Positions 33,858 through 45,433 of a DNA stretch of 64,000 nucleotides are shown piece after piece. A program made the position numbers and the translations under genes. The stretch comes from Beta vulgaris subsp. vulgaris (taxonomy: Eukaryota > Streptophyta > Magnoliopsida > Caryophyllales > Amaranthaceae). Positions within the stretch are counted from its first letter, which is position 1. Each line of letters starts with the position of its first letter. The notes beneath the pieces were generated by a model, which saw only the letters and a program-made list of their open reading frames with translations, did not search any database and had not been told where the DNA came from. The stretch spans positions 1,183,249 through 1,247,248 of the forward strand of contig NC_079203.1 in the NCBI RefSeq assembly GCF_026745355.1, given 5' to 3'.

Positions 33858-34281
33858 CTAGCCTTCTTTGCACGCGATGCGTGCGTGAATTATTTTAGCA
33901 ATTATTATTAAATTTCATCTAAATGTAATTTTAAAGGATGTAATTTACAATCATTGTCATTAGTTCTAATTAAATATCATGTGGTGTAAATACAAAATAT
34001 AAAAATTACTTGATGAAGAAGTTGTTAATACTTGTTAATGGATGTTGATATATTGTTATTGCATTTCAATGTTTAGGTAAAATTAAAATTTTATGTCTTT
34101 GATTTTATAATTGATTTGAAAACTGCTTTAGTTATGTTGATTTGTTCTTCAATCATAAACTTTTTTCTTTTAATACACATATTTTTATATAGATAATCTT
34201 TTTTATTCAATAAAGAGTTAAATTTTTTTTTTCAAAAGGGGCCACCATAGTTCCCGCCTTGACTTATATAATAGAAATAGA
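33858..34281 (-). mobile_element. Non-autonomous Helitron (Helitron 2)
   Basis: On the minus strand starts TCTATTTCTATTATATAAGTC and ends with the perfect hairpin GCACGCATCGCGTGC and CTAG. A different family from the TCTATAC-type Helitrons in this window and without the Pol III-like module. Confidence 0.65.
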
Positions 34282-34936
34282 AATTATAAAAAGTTGATAT
34301 TGTGAAAATACTCGATATATGACGAATCAAATAAGACCAAATTATTATTTTCTTATACATTTGTAAGGGGATAAAGGATAAGGTTGGTAGACAATTAAAT
34401 AGTGATTTCTACGCAAATATTGCATGTATTTAGAAAAGGATGAAATACATGATCGGAAGCTATTCTTTGGTCTTTCTCTTATCTATTTATGGAAGGCAAA
34501 ATGCATATGCGCATATATCTTAACATACTAGTTTTTGGTCCGAGGCTCCGAGCAACTCAACATGTATTATACATAATAACATACTTTTTTATGGATAAAA
34601 TTTAAATATTACAATACAAAATCTTCATAAATAATTTCAAAAATCTTAATAAAACTAGTTTCAAAAATTATTAAAAGAGATGGTCTAATTTTAATATAAA
34701 AGTAGACCTAGTAACCAAATGGATTAAACTAGTCACCAAAACAAATTAACCTATTCACTATTGGACTTTAAAATTAGGCTTACCATTGCCTAATTCTAAT
34801 TTAAAAGTAGGAGATTTCAACTAGTTTACATAGTACAATTTTTAAAATTTCCGTTAAAAGATAGTTTCTTTAATATAATATTTTGTTTTCCAACATATCA
34901 CACAGGGTTTAGGCGAAAAAGAGTGTGACGCATATC
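34282..34936. other. AT-rich spacer
   Basis: No gene, RNA gene or clear repeat ends seen. Confidence 0.5.
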
Positions 34937-35315
34937 TTTTTTTATTTTTGATAATTAAGGATCATTTTATTAATATCAAGCAACTAATTCGGTACAAGGC
35001 CTTGCACAACCATCGTTACATAGCAGGTTACAGTATGTTTTCGACAAGTTTTACATTTATGCTATGAACTCATCCCTTCTTGTGAGCCCTTGCTTGGCCA
35101 AAGAATTAGCCACCATGTTTGATTCGCGCCCTTGATATGTGATTTCCATGCTGTTATCTCTCGCCATTGCATTCCTGATGAAGTTGATAATGAAAGCTAG
35201 ATTCCATGGTCCTTCAATATCACCATTGCACCACTTTACGGCATTAACCGAGTCCGATTCTATTATAATTTTCTTGTGGAGGCAACAATCCATAGTAGAT
35301 GAGATTTTAAGTGCT
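34937..35315 (-). pseudogene. 5'-truncated LINE copy: RNase H tail
   Basis: Minus-strand frame 35293-35057 reads IIIESDSVNAVKWCNGDIEG, GPWNLAFIINFIRNAM, ESNMVANSLAKQGLTRRDEF, the C-terminal half of a LINE RNase H domain. It is close to the RNase H of LINE C at 59.7-60.0 kb and shares its 3' UTR style (T-rich run, then TTGATAATTAAGG). Truncated upstream of the catalytic ESD, as is common for 5'-truncated LINE insertions. Confidence 0.75.
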
Positions 35316-36231
35316 CTTTAGTTTTTGTTTATGTAGTAGTCTAATAGATCTATGGTTTTCTATTGGTACAAAAACCTTTTTTTAATTTATAAAATTAGTA
35401 TTTTGGCTCGGACGATTTTATGTGATCAGTTACAATTATCATATACTCCCTCCATTTCATTTTAATCTACACACTTACACTTTTCACGCATACTAATGCA
35501 AAACTTTGAGGAGATATATCTTTAGTTTTGTATGTGTAAAAATTATAAAAAGTACATATTAATAAAATACCATGTTATGATGAATCTAACAAGATCCCAC
35601 ATGACTATATTTTCATCCGCGTATAAATCACAAATGATGGTCAAAGTGAAATTTGTGAATAGTGCAAAATATCGAAGTGTAACGATTAAAATGAGGGAGT
35701 ATGTTATTATTTATAAATTTCATAATTAATCTTATTAGGTTTTCGAAATTTTCTATCTGATGCAAAATCGAATAGTAGACGTTATTACATGATAAAAAAA
35801 AATTCTAAGAAATTGAGGATAAAAATAACAATTTCAATGAAATTATAGGACTTTATTACGTTTTTTTTTGAAACATTATTAGACATTGGAATTATACTGG
35901 ATTGGTGGTTAAACTCTACATATCATTTAAATGGTCATTGATTCGCATATGGCACGGTTCCTTTGCTAGGAACACCTTTTAATATATTTGTATAGATGTA
36001 AAATTTCATACAGAGGACACAATAAGAAATATCTACAATTTCTCAAAAAATAAGAAAATATACAAAGGTCTTATCCAAATAACTATACTACCGTTAAAAG
36101 CCTTATACACAACGATTATATAGAAAACAATGACCAAGACATAAGCAAAGAGAAACATTAACAATTACACTTAAATATAATTTTGTAAAAGAGACACCTC
36201 GTATAAAAGAGAGAAAAAATAAATAACTTTA
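35316..36231. other. AT-rich spacer
   Basis: Contains a Stowaway-like end (ACTCCCTCCATTTCATTTTAA, 35443) and its likely partner (TTAAAATGAGGGAGTA, 35687), suggesting a ~260-bp MITE. From 36000 on it matches the GLP flanks at 9040 and 17370. No gene. Confidence 0.5.
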
Positions 36232-36243
36232 TTAATTTGTTGA

Positions 36244-36441
36244 AAACCAACTGAGGTTGGTGTGAGTGGTTAAGGGTAGTCTCTCGCTCTTTAATCAAGA
36301 TCTCGAGTTCGAGTCTTGGGTATGGAAAAAATCCCAGTTGAAAAGTATGCTGCCCTTTCGAGGTATCCATACAAACTCCCACTAGAGATTAGTCCACTCA
36401 CCAAATTCAGTAGGAAACTCCTCGTAGTTGGGGAAAAAAAA
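36244..36441 (+). mobile_element. SINE with target-site duplication
   Basis: ~198 bp. Box A TGGTGTGAGTGGTTAAG and box B GAGTTCGAGTCTTGG near the 5' end, A-rich 3' end. Flanks TTAATTTGTTGA (36232-36243) and TTAATCTCTTGA (36442-36453). The paralogous flank at about 17430-17445 lacks the insert, giving an empty site. Confidence 0.8.
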
Positions 36442-36453
36442 TTAATCTCTTGA

Positions 36454-37864
36454 GATAAGACCTATAATAAGGGTCATCTTCAAACCATGTATTAATAATC
36501 ACCTAAAGTCCTTAAATTATCGGATTTCCAGAACTCCATCTTTGAATTATCCATGTCAACTGCAATAATTCTCTGTTCTATTACTTAAATTCTGCACTTT
36601 AATTAGCTGACCACTTGACCAGTGACCATATATATCAATATCAAATACATAAATTCCATCATGTTAAAGTCAACTCTCTCGCTATAGTAGCCTAGACGGT
36701 GTCCAGCATGATCCATGGCTATTAGAGCAAAACCATCGATGACCCAACAAAAATATAATCTCAACTTGCAACTTTCTCACTCATTCTCACAAATGATCAT
36801 GACTTGTGACCAATATCATTAAATGTATCTTACTTATAACTACGAAAGACATTCATCATTCCTCTCTCCTACTTTTTTCCATTATACGTATTAAGTATAT
36901 TCCGGCCTCTCCTATTTCAATACATTATTTATTTAATACTCTATAGTCTATATTGTAATATTAGATTGATATTTAAGCATGTAATATAATAGATCATGGA
37001 AATAAGAAAAAATTAATTTGACTTGACCAACCCTAAATTTACCTTATGTATGTTTACATGGATTTGACTTGTTATGTATTGACTCAAATTTTACATTATA
37101 TTTACACCTGATTGGACCGAAGTAACCCCGATGATTAGACTTGATACTCATTTTTTTAAAAGTTGAAGAGAACACATCATTAGAACGAAATCGAAAATCT
37201 TAAGAAGTGTAAAAAAAAAATAAAGCAAAAGAGGTACCTATTAATAGGTTTGAAAAAGTAATGAACATTTATTGCAATTTCAAGTTTTGAATGAAAATGT
37301 CAAAAACTATGAAAAAGTTATTGCATATGCATACATCATAATTTTATACCAAACTTATTTGATGTAGTTGGTTGATACCTCAACTTCGGTACTTGAGGAT
37401 AAGGATTCGCCTTACCTTTTCCCCTATTACTATCAATTGTCTGGCCAACAAATACTTGATCAAGAACATCGTATGGGTTGATGTTTCGAGAGGGTTCTCT
37501 CCTCACTAGCGCCGTCTTGAAAATTTTGAGGCCCCGATTCTAAAAATGAAAATTGGGCCCCAATATTAATAAATTAAAGACGAAATAGTTCGAAAGTTAA
37601 AGGTGAAAGTTCAAATATTCATGATAAAGCGTTAAATTTTTCTTATTAAGAGTGAAAAATAATGGTGATTTGCTTTAATATGAACTAAAATTATTATAAT
37701 AATTATATTTTGAGGCCCTTATAATTTTGAGGTCCTGTGTTGTAGGACTCTTTGCACACCCTCATCTACCCCTCTGCTCCTCACCATTGGGGGGGATGTA
37801 TCACAATATTATGGGCTTCAATATCTGATTACATATTTGGATATAGATCATGGGGATATCTAAT
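36454..37864. other. Spacer before the tandem duplication
   Basis: 36460-36850 continues the flank shared with 17450-17800. 37510-37760 has repeated GAGGCCC motifs near both ends and may be a decayed MITE. No gene. Confidence 0.5.
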
Positions 37865-37953
37865 CTTATATTATGACTTAAAGAAAATATGTATAGAATG
37901 CTAGGTTTTCATCTATCACAGCTCATGATGTGTTTGATAACAAACAAAAGATT

Positions 37954-38620
37954 TTTTTTTTGAAATTAACATTAATTCATTGATTCAAAGTCATACGACA
38001 TCTACAATAAAAGTCAAAACTAAACAAATACGTATCAAATGAAATAAATACAATTCTAATATGATAAAACCACGATCGTTGAGTAGATCTAACACTTGTG
38101 AAAACCCTTGTCTTTCACATCGCTGTCTGATGAAGCCTTCTGCAAGGGGGTCTGTCGATCTTTTGTAGTTTTGAAGTAGAACCGGATTCCATTCAGGTGA
38201 TTGTAAACGAAGTCTTGACATCTGTTGCAACTTCGCACAAATTTCGATCAATAAATCAACATCTTGAAATACACAAAAATCCAAAAACAAATTCTCTAAA
38301 CTCTCACATGGAGAGAGATAAAACCCAATATATGGGTAGACATAACCCAATATATGGGTAGAAAAACTCTCTATTAGAGAGAGACTGAGATTTATTGGAA
38401 ACATAAACCTAAAAAGCTAGTAATAAAACTACCACCGCCCAAAAGGGTGGTGGTAGCCCCTAGGTTGAAAATTAGGGTTTTGTGAGATCGAGAGGAGAGA
38501 GAAGAGAGAAGAGAGAAAAAGGAGAGAGGAGGCGAAAAAAAACTATTGTGGACCTAATGCTAATGAATGCCCTTGACGGAGTTAAGCAGCAACAATGTAT
38601 TAAGAAAAGCCCTAAAAAAT
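37954..38620 (-). mobile_element. Unclassified 667-bp retroposon with a 137-aa frame
   Basis: Minus-strand insert ending in a short poly(A) (plus-strand T run at 37952-37960), flanked by ACAAACAAAAGATT (37940-37953) and ACAAAAAAAGGATT (38621-38634), 12 of 14 matching. The matching site in unit 2 (about 45511-45524) is empty. The 5' part is a CT-rich leader with AAACCCTAA. An ATG frame 38404-37991 follows (MFPINLSLSLIESFS ..., containing RQRCERQGFSQVLDLLNDRG). I do not recognise the protein. It could be a LINE deletion derivative or a processed transcript. Confidence 0.6.
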
Positions 38621-39207
38621 ACAAAAAAAGGATTATTGTGCACAAATCACCCACAAGTGAAGGATAAATTCATAAAATAACCGCTAACTTAATAAATCCA
38701 ATAAACCATCCCTATGTTTGTAAACATCTCTATTATATAAGGCAATACATGGGGTATGGGAAACACCAAAAAATAAGTAAAAGGAAAAGAGTAACTGCCA
38801 TATTTACAAACAGATCGAAAAAGCAAGCTAAAATCCCTATTTTATCTCGAACTCCCAAAAATAAATTACATTGCAACATCTTCTTCATTTGCAAACAAAA
38901 AACACAACACTCGCAATTACAATTCCCCTTTTTCAATTTTTCTAAATATTTTGTGATGGAAATTATTACTAAGGGTTACTCAAACATTTTCCTTAAAGAA
39001 TACTACCTCCGTTTCTTAATAAGTGCAACATTTCCCTTATTTAAAATAGTCACAGTAAGTGCAACCAAGCTCAAAATGGTAAAAAAGTTCAATATCATTG
39101 CAAATATGCCACTAGAAAGCAAGAGGGGACCACAACTTTTTTGTTTCATCACTTGAATTACTCTACTTTATTGTGGTCCCAACTTTCTCTCTCTACATTC
39201 TGTTGAA

Positions 39208-39391
39208 GCTATGATGTATAGCGCACACCACATGTGAGTGTCCCACATTGATTAAATAAGAGAGATGGGTTCACTTTATAATGCAAAGGGGTTACTCCCC
39301 TTATTGCCATATGGTTTTAAGGTGGAACTTCCTTTGTGTTGTGAAGTAGGCTCTCTCTCTTTGTGATGGGTGCGGCCCAGACCCATAGTTA
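39208..39391. repeat. LTR-like segment next to the TRIM
   Basis: About 185 bp sharing GTGTCCCACATTG and TTACTCC motifs with the TRIM LTRs but in a different arrangement. Possibly a solo LTR of a related TRIM family. Confidence 0.4.
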
Positions 39392-39396
39392 ACACA

Positions 39397-39887
39397 TGTT
39401 AATTTTTTAGATTTTATGAAAATGGGTCTGGGTAACCCAATAAGGAGGAGGAGAGTTTAGCCCACTTACAAGTTAGGAGGTTCCATCCTGAAATCAATTG
39501 GTGATAGGAGGAGTAACTCCTCGTCTTATAAAGTAGTTTATTCTCTCATCTTTCTCCAATGTGGGACACTCACAAGTGGTCATTTAATGGGTTTCAACAC
39601 ACCCCCTCACTTGTGAGTCTTTAGAATCCCAGTTGCTCGATTAGAAGCCCAGTTTAGAAAAGACCCACAACCCGGGCTCTGATACCATGTTTATTTTTTA
39701 GATTTTATGAAAATGGGCCTGGGTAACCCAATAAGGAAGAGGAAAGTTTAGCCCACTTACAAGTTAGGATGTTTCATCCTAAAACCAATTGGTGATAGGA
39801 GGAGTAACTCCTCATCTTATAAAGTAATTTATTCTCTCCTCTTTCTCCAATGTGGGACACTCACAAGTGATCATTTAATGGGTTTCA
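39397..39887 (-). mobile_element. TRIM retrotransposon, complete
   Basis: Two 200-bp direct repeats (39397-39596 and 39688-39887) with TG...CA ends, a 91-bp interior and 5-bp target duplication ACACA (39392-39396 and 39888-39892). On the minus strand the interior begins TGGTATCAGAGC, the primer-binding site for initiator tRNA-Met, directly beside the LTR, and ends with a purine tract (GTGAGGGGGTGT). No coding capacity, as expected. Confidence 0.92.
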
Positions 39888-40564
39888 ACACATTACTTGG
39901 TATTCCCCCACTTTCTCTATGTTACACTTATTAAGCAACGGAGGAAGTATATGATTTTGCACGCATAAGGTGTATATAAGACTAGTATATTCATATGAAA
40001 GCAAAAGCACGCCAAACCTCACCTTCAATTATCCAATTAACTACCAAAAATCATTAAACTAACACTAAACAAAGTAATCCTAATTTTCTTTTAACTGAAT
40101 TATAAAGTTTTCCTTTCACACAGTCCGACGTCAACCACTCATAGTTGATGGCGGCATCAAATAACTAGAAATCAATAATTTACCGTTATTCCGTCAACTG
40201 TCAACTCTTGCATAAGACAGAAAAACTAGGTGACGCTTTTCTTATATGTTTGGGAAATTTTAAAATGAATTCTTTGTTCTTGCTCTATAAACATCCTTTT
40301 CTCAGAGTCAAACTTTTCGTATATGCTTATGCTAAAAATTCCATCTAACTCAAAATTTTGCCTCGTAGAAGAAGCAAATATGACGCAATCCATTTTATAG
40401 GTAAGTGCAATTGTTGATTAAAATTGGTACGATATAATAAGCAAAACTCTTCGACTATATCCATAGCTAAGTCAAATACATCAATAATTTAGAAATAAAT
40501 AGATGTAATCATTTTATTAAAAGATGTATGTACCAATCCCCTCGGGAAAAAAAAAAGATGTATG

Positions 40565-41210
40565 TGTTGGGTATATGGTAGTATATGGAGCTTATGAAGG
40601 TGTATGGGTGTGGAGATGAGGTTGCGTAAAGGGAAAACGTCATATTGGGCATAAGGCAAACTTTGAATGGACATATCTTTCAATATATAAATGATTTTAA
40701 GGTGATTCAAAGTGGAGGTGATAGCTTGTTCCGAGAGCTTTCCAACGATAGGTCATATGTCCAATTCCGGTGAGAAACGAGAAAGTTATGACTGTTTTAC
40801 GAAGAACCGACGAAGCTGACGGCAGAAGACTCAGCGCACCTGAGGCCTGGTGCGCCCGCACCAAAGGCTGGTGCACCCGCACCAAGGGATGGTGCGCCCG
40901 CACCTATCGAGGACGCGTTTTTTTCCTGGTTTTGCTTAGTGGGGGTATAAATAGGTGCCCTGATTGCGTCATTAATGTATTCTTCATCATTAAAACACAT
41001 TTAGAGAGAGAAAATGCTATAGAGAGAGATCTTGAGCACTTTTTGTAATCTTTCTTGAACGTTCATCGATTCCTAGTGCATATTCGTGGTTTTTCTCCCA
41101 GTTCTTGGGTTTCCACGTAAAAAGTTTCTGGTGTGATTTTCCTGCTTTCTTATTTGATATTCTATATTTGTTTGCTATTATTCTACGATTGATAGTCAAT
41201 AGGACTTACA
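40565..41210 (+). mobile_element. Solo LTR
   Basis: 646 bp, TGTTGG...TTACA, with 5-bp duplication GTATG (40560-40564 and 41211-41215). TATAAATA at 40946-40953 gives plus orientation. Unit 2 lacks it (GATGTATGTACCAAAAGC is intact at about 46464). The left flank also has a small extra duplication around 40531-40560. Confidence 0.85.
40847..40905. repeat. Three tandem 21-bp GC-rich hairpin units in the solo LTR
   Basis: GGTGCGCCCGCACC, GGTGCACCCGCACC and GGTGCGCCCGCACC at 21-bp spacing; each is a near-perfect 6-bp stem. They lie about 45-100 bp upstream of the LTR TATA box. Confidence 0.9.
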
Positions 41211-41303
41211 GTATGTACCAAAAGCTGAATTTTATAAACTCTTAAGGTTGAATATGAAAAATACACTCATACACACTCCTTGAAATATCTAATATTTCGT
41301 GCA

Positions 41304-41648
41304 TCTAAACAAATATATTAAAAAGTGTACGTGCGCGACAATGTATACACGTACGCCACGTGACACCTCTGTTACTACACTAGAATTGTTCAATGTGTGC
41401 ATAAGTCATGTCAATTAACAAAAATAAAATTAGCTTGCAACAAGATTTAAACTCATGACCTCTTAATATTATACATGACACAATTACCATCTTAATCAAC
41501 TATTAATCACGTTTTAAGTGCCCCTATTATTATATTTGTACCTTTTAAATGTTGAGTTTTTTTAATATATTTAAATGGAAATGAAAAAAATGCATATCAA
41601 ATTCGAAAACAATATAAACTCGGGACAACGCCCCGGACCAAATACTAG
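41304..41648 (+). mobile_element. Non-autonomous Helitron (Helitron 3)
   Basis: Starts TCTAAACAAATATATTAAAAAG, ends with a GC-rich hairpin (CGGGACAACGCCCCG) and CTAG. Same insertion as Helitron 4 in unit 2. Contains a minus-strand Pol III-like module (box B 41442-41455, box A 41484-41500). Confidence 0.75.
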
Positions 41649-41685
41649 TTATTAAGTTAATAGAATCAAATAATCTTCCAACAGG

Positions 41686-42740
41686 CACTAGTGAAAAAAA
41701 TTGCATCTGTCACAAGGTAACTGATGCGGTTTGGCCCAAACCGCATCAATTAAAAATATCTGATGCAGTTGTGGCCCAAAACCGCATCTGATTTTCACTC
41801 CACATTTTCGAACCCGACCTCATTTCCTCATTTGGCCCAAAACAAACGAAAAACCCTAATTTCCCCCTAAAACCCTCATTTCCTCTCACCCCAACCCGCC
41901 ATTTCCCTCTCTTCTCTAACTTCCTCAATCCTCTCTTCTCTCACCCCATCAGATCCCCAACCCCAAATTCGTCGTCTTCATCCTTCATCAGTCGTTTGTC
42001 TTCATTAGTCCCAAATTCGCATAAATCTCTTGATTGCGAAGAATGAAGCGAAGAAGCGAAGCGGAAATGAAGATGCGAAAAGGAAACCGTCGCCATCTTC
42101 TAGTTTTTCAAATTTTAGGGTTCGAAATTTTGATTTTTTTATAATTAGTTTCAAATTTAAATTACGTTTTTAGTTTCCTTTTTGTAAATCTAGATTTCGT
42201 CTAATTCAATTAGTTTTTTGTAATTCTTTTTTGAAATTTTAGGGTTCGTAATTTGTGTTTTTTTATAATTAGTTTCCGATTTATTTTTTTTATTGTAGTT
42301 TCCTTTTTTGTAAATCTAGGTTTCTTCTTAGTTTTTTGTAATTTTTTTTCGCCGAAATTTCTTATATTTCTTCCTTTTTATTTTGTCATCTGTAATAGAT
42401 TTGTTGTAATATATTATCTTAAAACTGTTTGTTCAATTGTTCTTTCCATTGTTGATTTCGTTCTAAATTCGTGCAATATAATGTTATTTCGTTGATGTTG
42501 ATATGTTGTTCTTGATGTTGATATGTCGTTGTTGCTGCTATTGATTGTCGTTGTTGCTATTTTTCAAAAAAAAAATTTGCACACTTTATGGTGTTGTCCT
42601 GTTCAAAACTGCATCAGTATTTAACGAATCTGATGCAGTTTTGGGCCGGATGAGTATATTTCACGTAGCTGCTGCGAGCTCACCTGATGTGGACGACCAA
42701 AAACGCATCAATAAGCCCAATTTTGACCCCATCAGATGGG
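41686..42740 (+). mobile_element. CACTA-like element, 3' end damaged
   Basis: Begins CACTAGTGAAAAAAATTGC. Both ends carry subterminal copies of TGATGCGGTTTTGGGCC in both orientations (41722-41750, 41760-41790, 42605-42640, 42700-42735). The right CACTAGTG terminus is absent; the sequence runs directly into the GLP relic. No transposase. It replaced the 3' end of a GLP copy. Confidence 0.6.
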
Positions 42741-42742
42741 CT

Positions 42743-42808
42743 CTATAGTATGTAGTGTTGTTTGTGTCGATCATTACCAACAAATAAGGAGTTCATAGTG
42801 AATTGATA
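42743..42808 (-). pseudogene. GLP relic (~66 bp) in unit 1
   Basis: Plus strand 42743-42771 matches GLP codons for the TNNTAYYRR region, and 42772-42808 jumps to the FTMNSLFGGN region near the C-terminus, so about 200 bp between them is deleted. Both outer parts are gone. It occupies the position of GLP6 in unit 2. Confidence 0.8.
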
Positions 42809-44171
42809 GTAAATTAAGTTTTTTTATGTTAACAAATAACTTAATGGAAAAATATCAAACTTCATACAACCAATATCAAAATTTTTATTTAATAATCGAA
42901 TGAAAAAGTTCTACAAGAATTTTTTTAGATGCAAAGTCACTAATATTAGTGTCTCTATCAATATTCTCTAACATATCTTTCTCAATACATAAAATGGCAA
43001 GACAATTCAACCTTTGTTGTGACATCACACATAAATAATCTTTAGTTAAAAAACTAGAAAAAGAATTGAAATATGATGGAGTGCTGTTTATTAATTATTA
43101 ACAATATTTTTTCTAGAATTAACTAATAATTAATAAATATTCTTTAACAAATTCAAAATTACAGTAAACAAGCTTCGTATTAAGTAATAATTAATTTGCA
43201 CAATTCAGCATACTAAACAACAGATTTTTGAACTTTACACAATTTGATCAATGTGATTATGCATTTATGCTTCATGTGTGAAGAACTATAAATGGTATTC
43301 ATAGTTGCGCCATTTTATCGAATTTTAACAGAACATATTCCCATCGAAACCGCACTTCAATACACGTTTTCGGAAAAAAATTATGAATTAAAAAACAAAA
43401 ATAAAGTAGAGAAAAACCGAGAAAACAGAAATTACCCGAATAGTTTTGGTATAATTGGCAGCCAAAGTTGATGAGAAAATAATAGAAGATTGGAAAAATT
43501 AATGAAAATATGGGATGTGAACAAGAACAACAATGGAGGAGGATTATTGACAAGTAAGTTTCGAGCTTTTAATCCGGTTGAGTATCATTTATATAATATT
43601 TACTATTCACATCTTGCACTATGATTGTCTTTAGTGATTTATATTTTAGGACAAACATAATCATATGACATCTTGTTAGATTCATCTCAATGTATATTAT
43701 TTTAATATCAGCGTTTTATAATTTTTATTCATTGATAATTAGAGATATTGATGTTCGAAATAATGTATTCACACGTCAAAACATGAAATGGTGCAACTAT
43801 TTCTAAACGGAGAAAGTATAAGGAAACTTTCCAAGTCTGAGAAACTATGTATTGGTAGCTGTATTCACGAGTCATGACCATTAATCATTTTGGAAAGTTT
43901 AGAGTTCTTAATTAATCCCTCTCTATTGCGTTTCTTGTTTGGGCCCTAGGCAACTTCCCCTCTCGTTCATGCATGCCCAAATATGGATATGGATAAAACT
44001 TTTTGATGTAATCCATTGATAATTTTATTAAGGGATGAATATATAACAAGGTGAATTTTGTATATATACACATGCAAGTACAAATATATATGAAAGAAAA
44101 CAAGCTACACACACCTTGTATTGTTATTAAGCACACTAGCTAGGAACAAAAGTTTACTTTAAAATCGGATT
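42809..44171. other. GLP5 downstream flank
   Basis: Aligns with 51686-52652 in unit 2, except that about 43190-43612 is missing there. The last part (from about 43740) is nearly identical to unit 2. No gene. Confidence 0.7.
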
Positions 44172-44796
44172 TTATGCGGTGCCGAATGCCCTCTTCATTC
44201 TCATTACTTCCTCATTACTTAGAAGAGTAATTTGTTGAGCTATATCACCAGGTAAGTTACCAGCAAATAAAGAGTTCATAGAGAACTGAATTGCTGGGTT
44301 TGCGCCATTCAAACTAACAAATGCAGTAGCGTGGGTTGTACCAACATTAACTTGGAAATGCAACATAGCTTGTGGAAAAATCATGACGTCTCCAACTTCA
44401 AGTCTTCTGTAGTATGCAGTGTTGTTTGTGTCGATGAATCCTGCAATTATTGACCCTCTTGATACAATAATAACTTCTGATGTTCGGTGAGAGTGCACTG
44501 GTATAACTCCATTTATACCCAAGTCTAACCTTGCCATTGAAATACCCAAGCCATTCAAAGCTGGGAATTGATCAACAAATGCTAGAGTTACGTTATTTCC
44601 GGGTACATTTGTGATCGTTCTGCTACCACGGAAACCAGTGTAAACAAAATCATCAGTTGTAAGATCAGCAGCATCCCTACAAGCATATCCTTCTGGCCCC
44701 CTTGGGAGACTAGGATCTGCTACACAAAAGTCAACTTCTATAGCATAAGATAGAGAAACCAAGAAAGAGAACTAGGATAATGACAAGGTTATTCAT
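44172..44796 (-). pseudogene. Germin-like protein GLP5, signal peptide frameshifted
   Basis: Mature part completely open (IEVDFCVADPS to FGTA stop), with Cys pair, HSHRTSE and LHFQVN ligands. Two single-base losses in the signal peptide (about 44769-44776, compared with GLP7) move the ATG at 44794-44796 out of frame; translation from it ends after 21 codons. Its mature protein is identical to the combined reading of GLP7. It carries the rare N in RLDLGINGVIP. Promoter intact. Confidence 0.85.
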
Positions 44797-44883
44797 TTTG
44801 GAATGAACTTGCTAGATTTTCTAAGGATAGTTTTATTGCTTGATCTGGATTTTTCTTGCATTGGGTTAGCCAAGATTGGCACC

Positions 44884-44892
44884 ATATATATA
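44884..44892 (-). promoter_or_regulatory. TATA box of GLP5
   Basis: CTATATATATGG about 90 bp before the ATG at 44796, beside GTGCCAATCTTGGC. Confidence 0.6.
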
Positions 44893-45433
44893 GAGCGAGT
44901 AGTGAATCTTTCATTAATCAAAGGAAATAAAATAAGGGAGGCGTAGCTCAATGTACAAGCAAGTTGAAATAGATAGGAGTTGACTCATCTGAATTATTAG
45001 AAAATTTTCCGGTGCAAATCTGCAAATCATTACTGTCTTATTGACTACACAGCTCCTAGGTTAGACTTACATGCAGTATTCTTTTTTCCCTTGAAGAACA
45101 GTATTTTGGAACCGAAGATAAATATTTAAAATTTGATAAGGTCTGCAAAGTAGGGAACTTGTTTACAGAATTATATATCAACATAAGTTAGAAACTAAAG
45201 CTTGAAGAGTTTGATTATGACAATCCACCTATTGTAGATAATAATGCAGTTTGATTATATGGAAAATTCAAATTTGATGTACGGAATCCAATAATATAAC
45301 GACGGTGGTTGGGCGTTGATAAGGAAACTGGATTAAAATTAATAGTTGGTTTTGTAAGAGACCGCTTATTTTTATTATAAAATTAGGCACGGACCAAGCT
45401 CAATATTAAGAAGAGAATGGACCACCATAATCA

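Larger units (their letters stand above)
39003..39947. mobile_element. Stowaway MITE holding nested LTR insertions
   Basis: Ends CTACCTCCGTTTCTTAATAAGTG and (reversed) CTTCCTCCGTTGCTTAATAAGTG, with TA duplicated at 39001-39002 and 39948-39949. Unit 2 has the clean empty site AAAGAATATATGATT. The element's own sequence is about 39003-39207 and 39893-39947; the middle is the LTR-like segment and the TRIM. Confidence 0.9.
37865..45433. repeat. Tandem segmental duplication, unit 1
   Basis: Starts CTTATATTATGACTTAAAG and ends at the point where the same sequence restarts as unit 2 (45434). Contains a retroposon, nested Stowaway/TRIM, a solo LTR, Helitron 3, CACTA-like sequence, a GLP relic and GLP5. 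After subtracting insertions it aligns along its length with unit 2. Confidence 0.8.

Noticed and set aside
40847..40905. CRISPR-like regular repeats
   Set aside because: Only three 21-bp tandem units without spacers, inside a plant LTR.
40770..41048. 92-codon frame in the solo LTR with repeated Trp-Cys-Ala-Arg-Thr
   Set aside because: Produced by the 21-bp GC-rich tandem repeats within a promoter region of the LTR.
42253..42495. Phe-rich plus-strand frame in the CACTA-like element
   Set aside because: T-rich low-complexity sequence, no family match and no support from composition.
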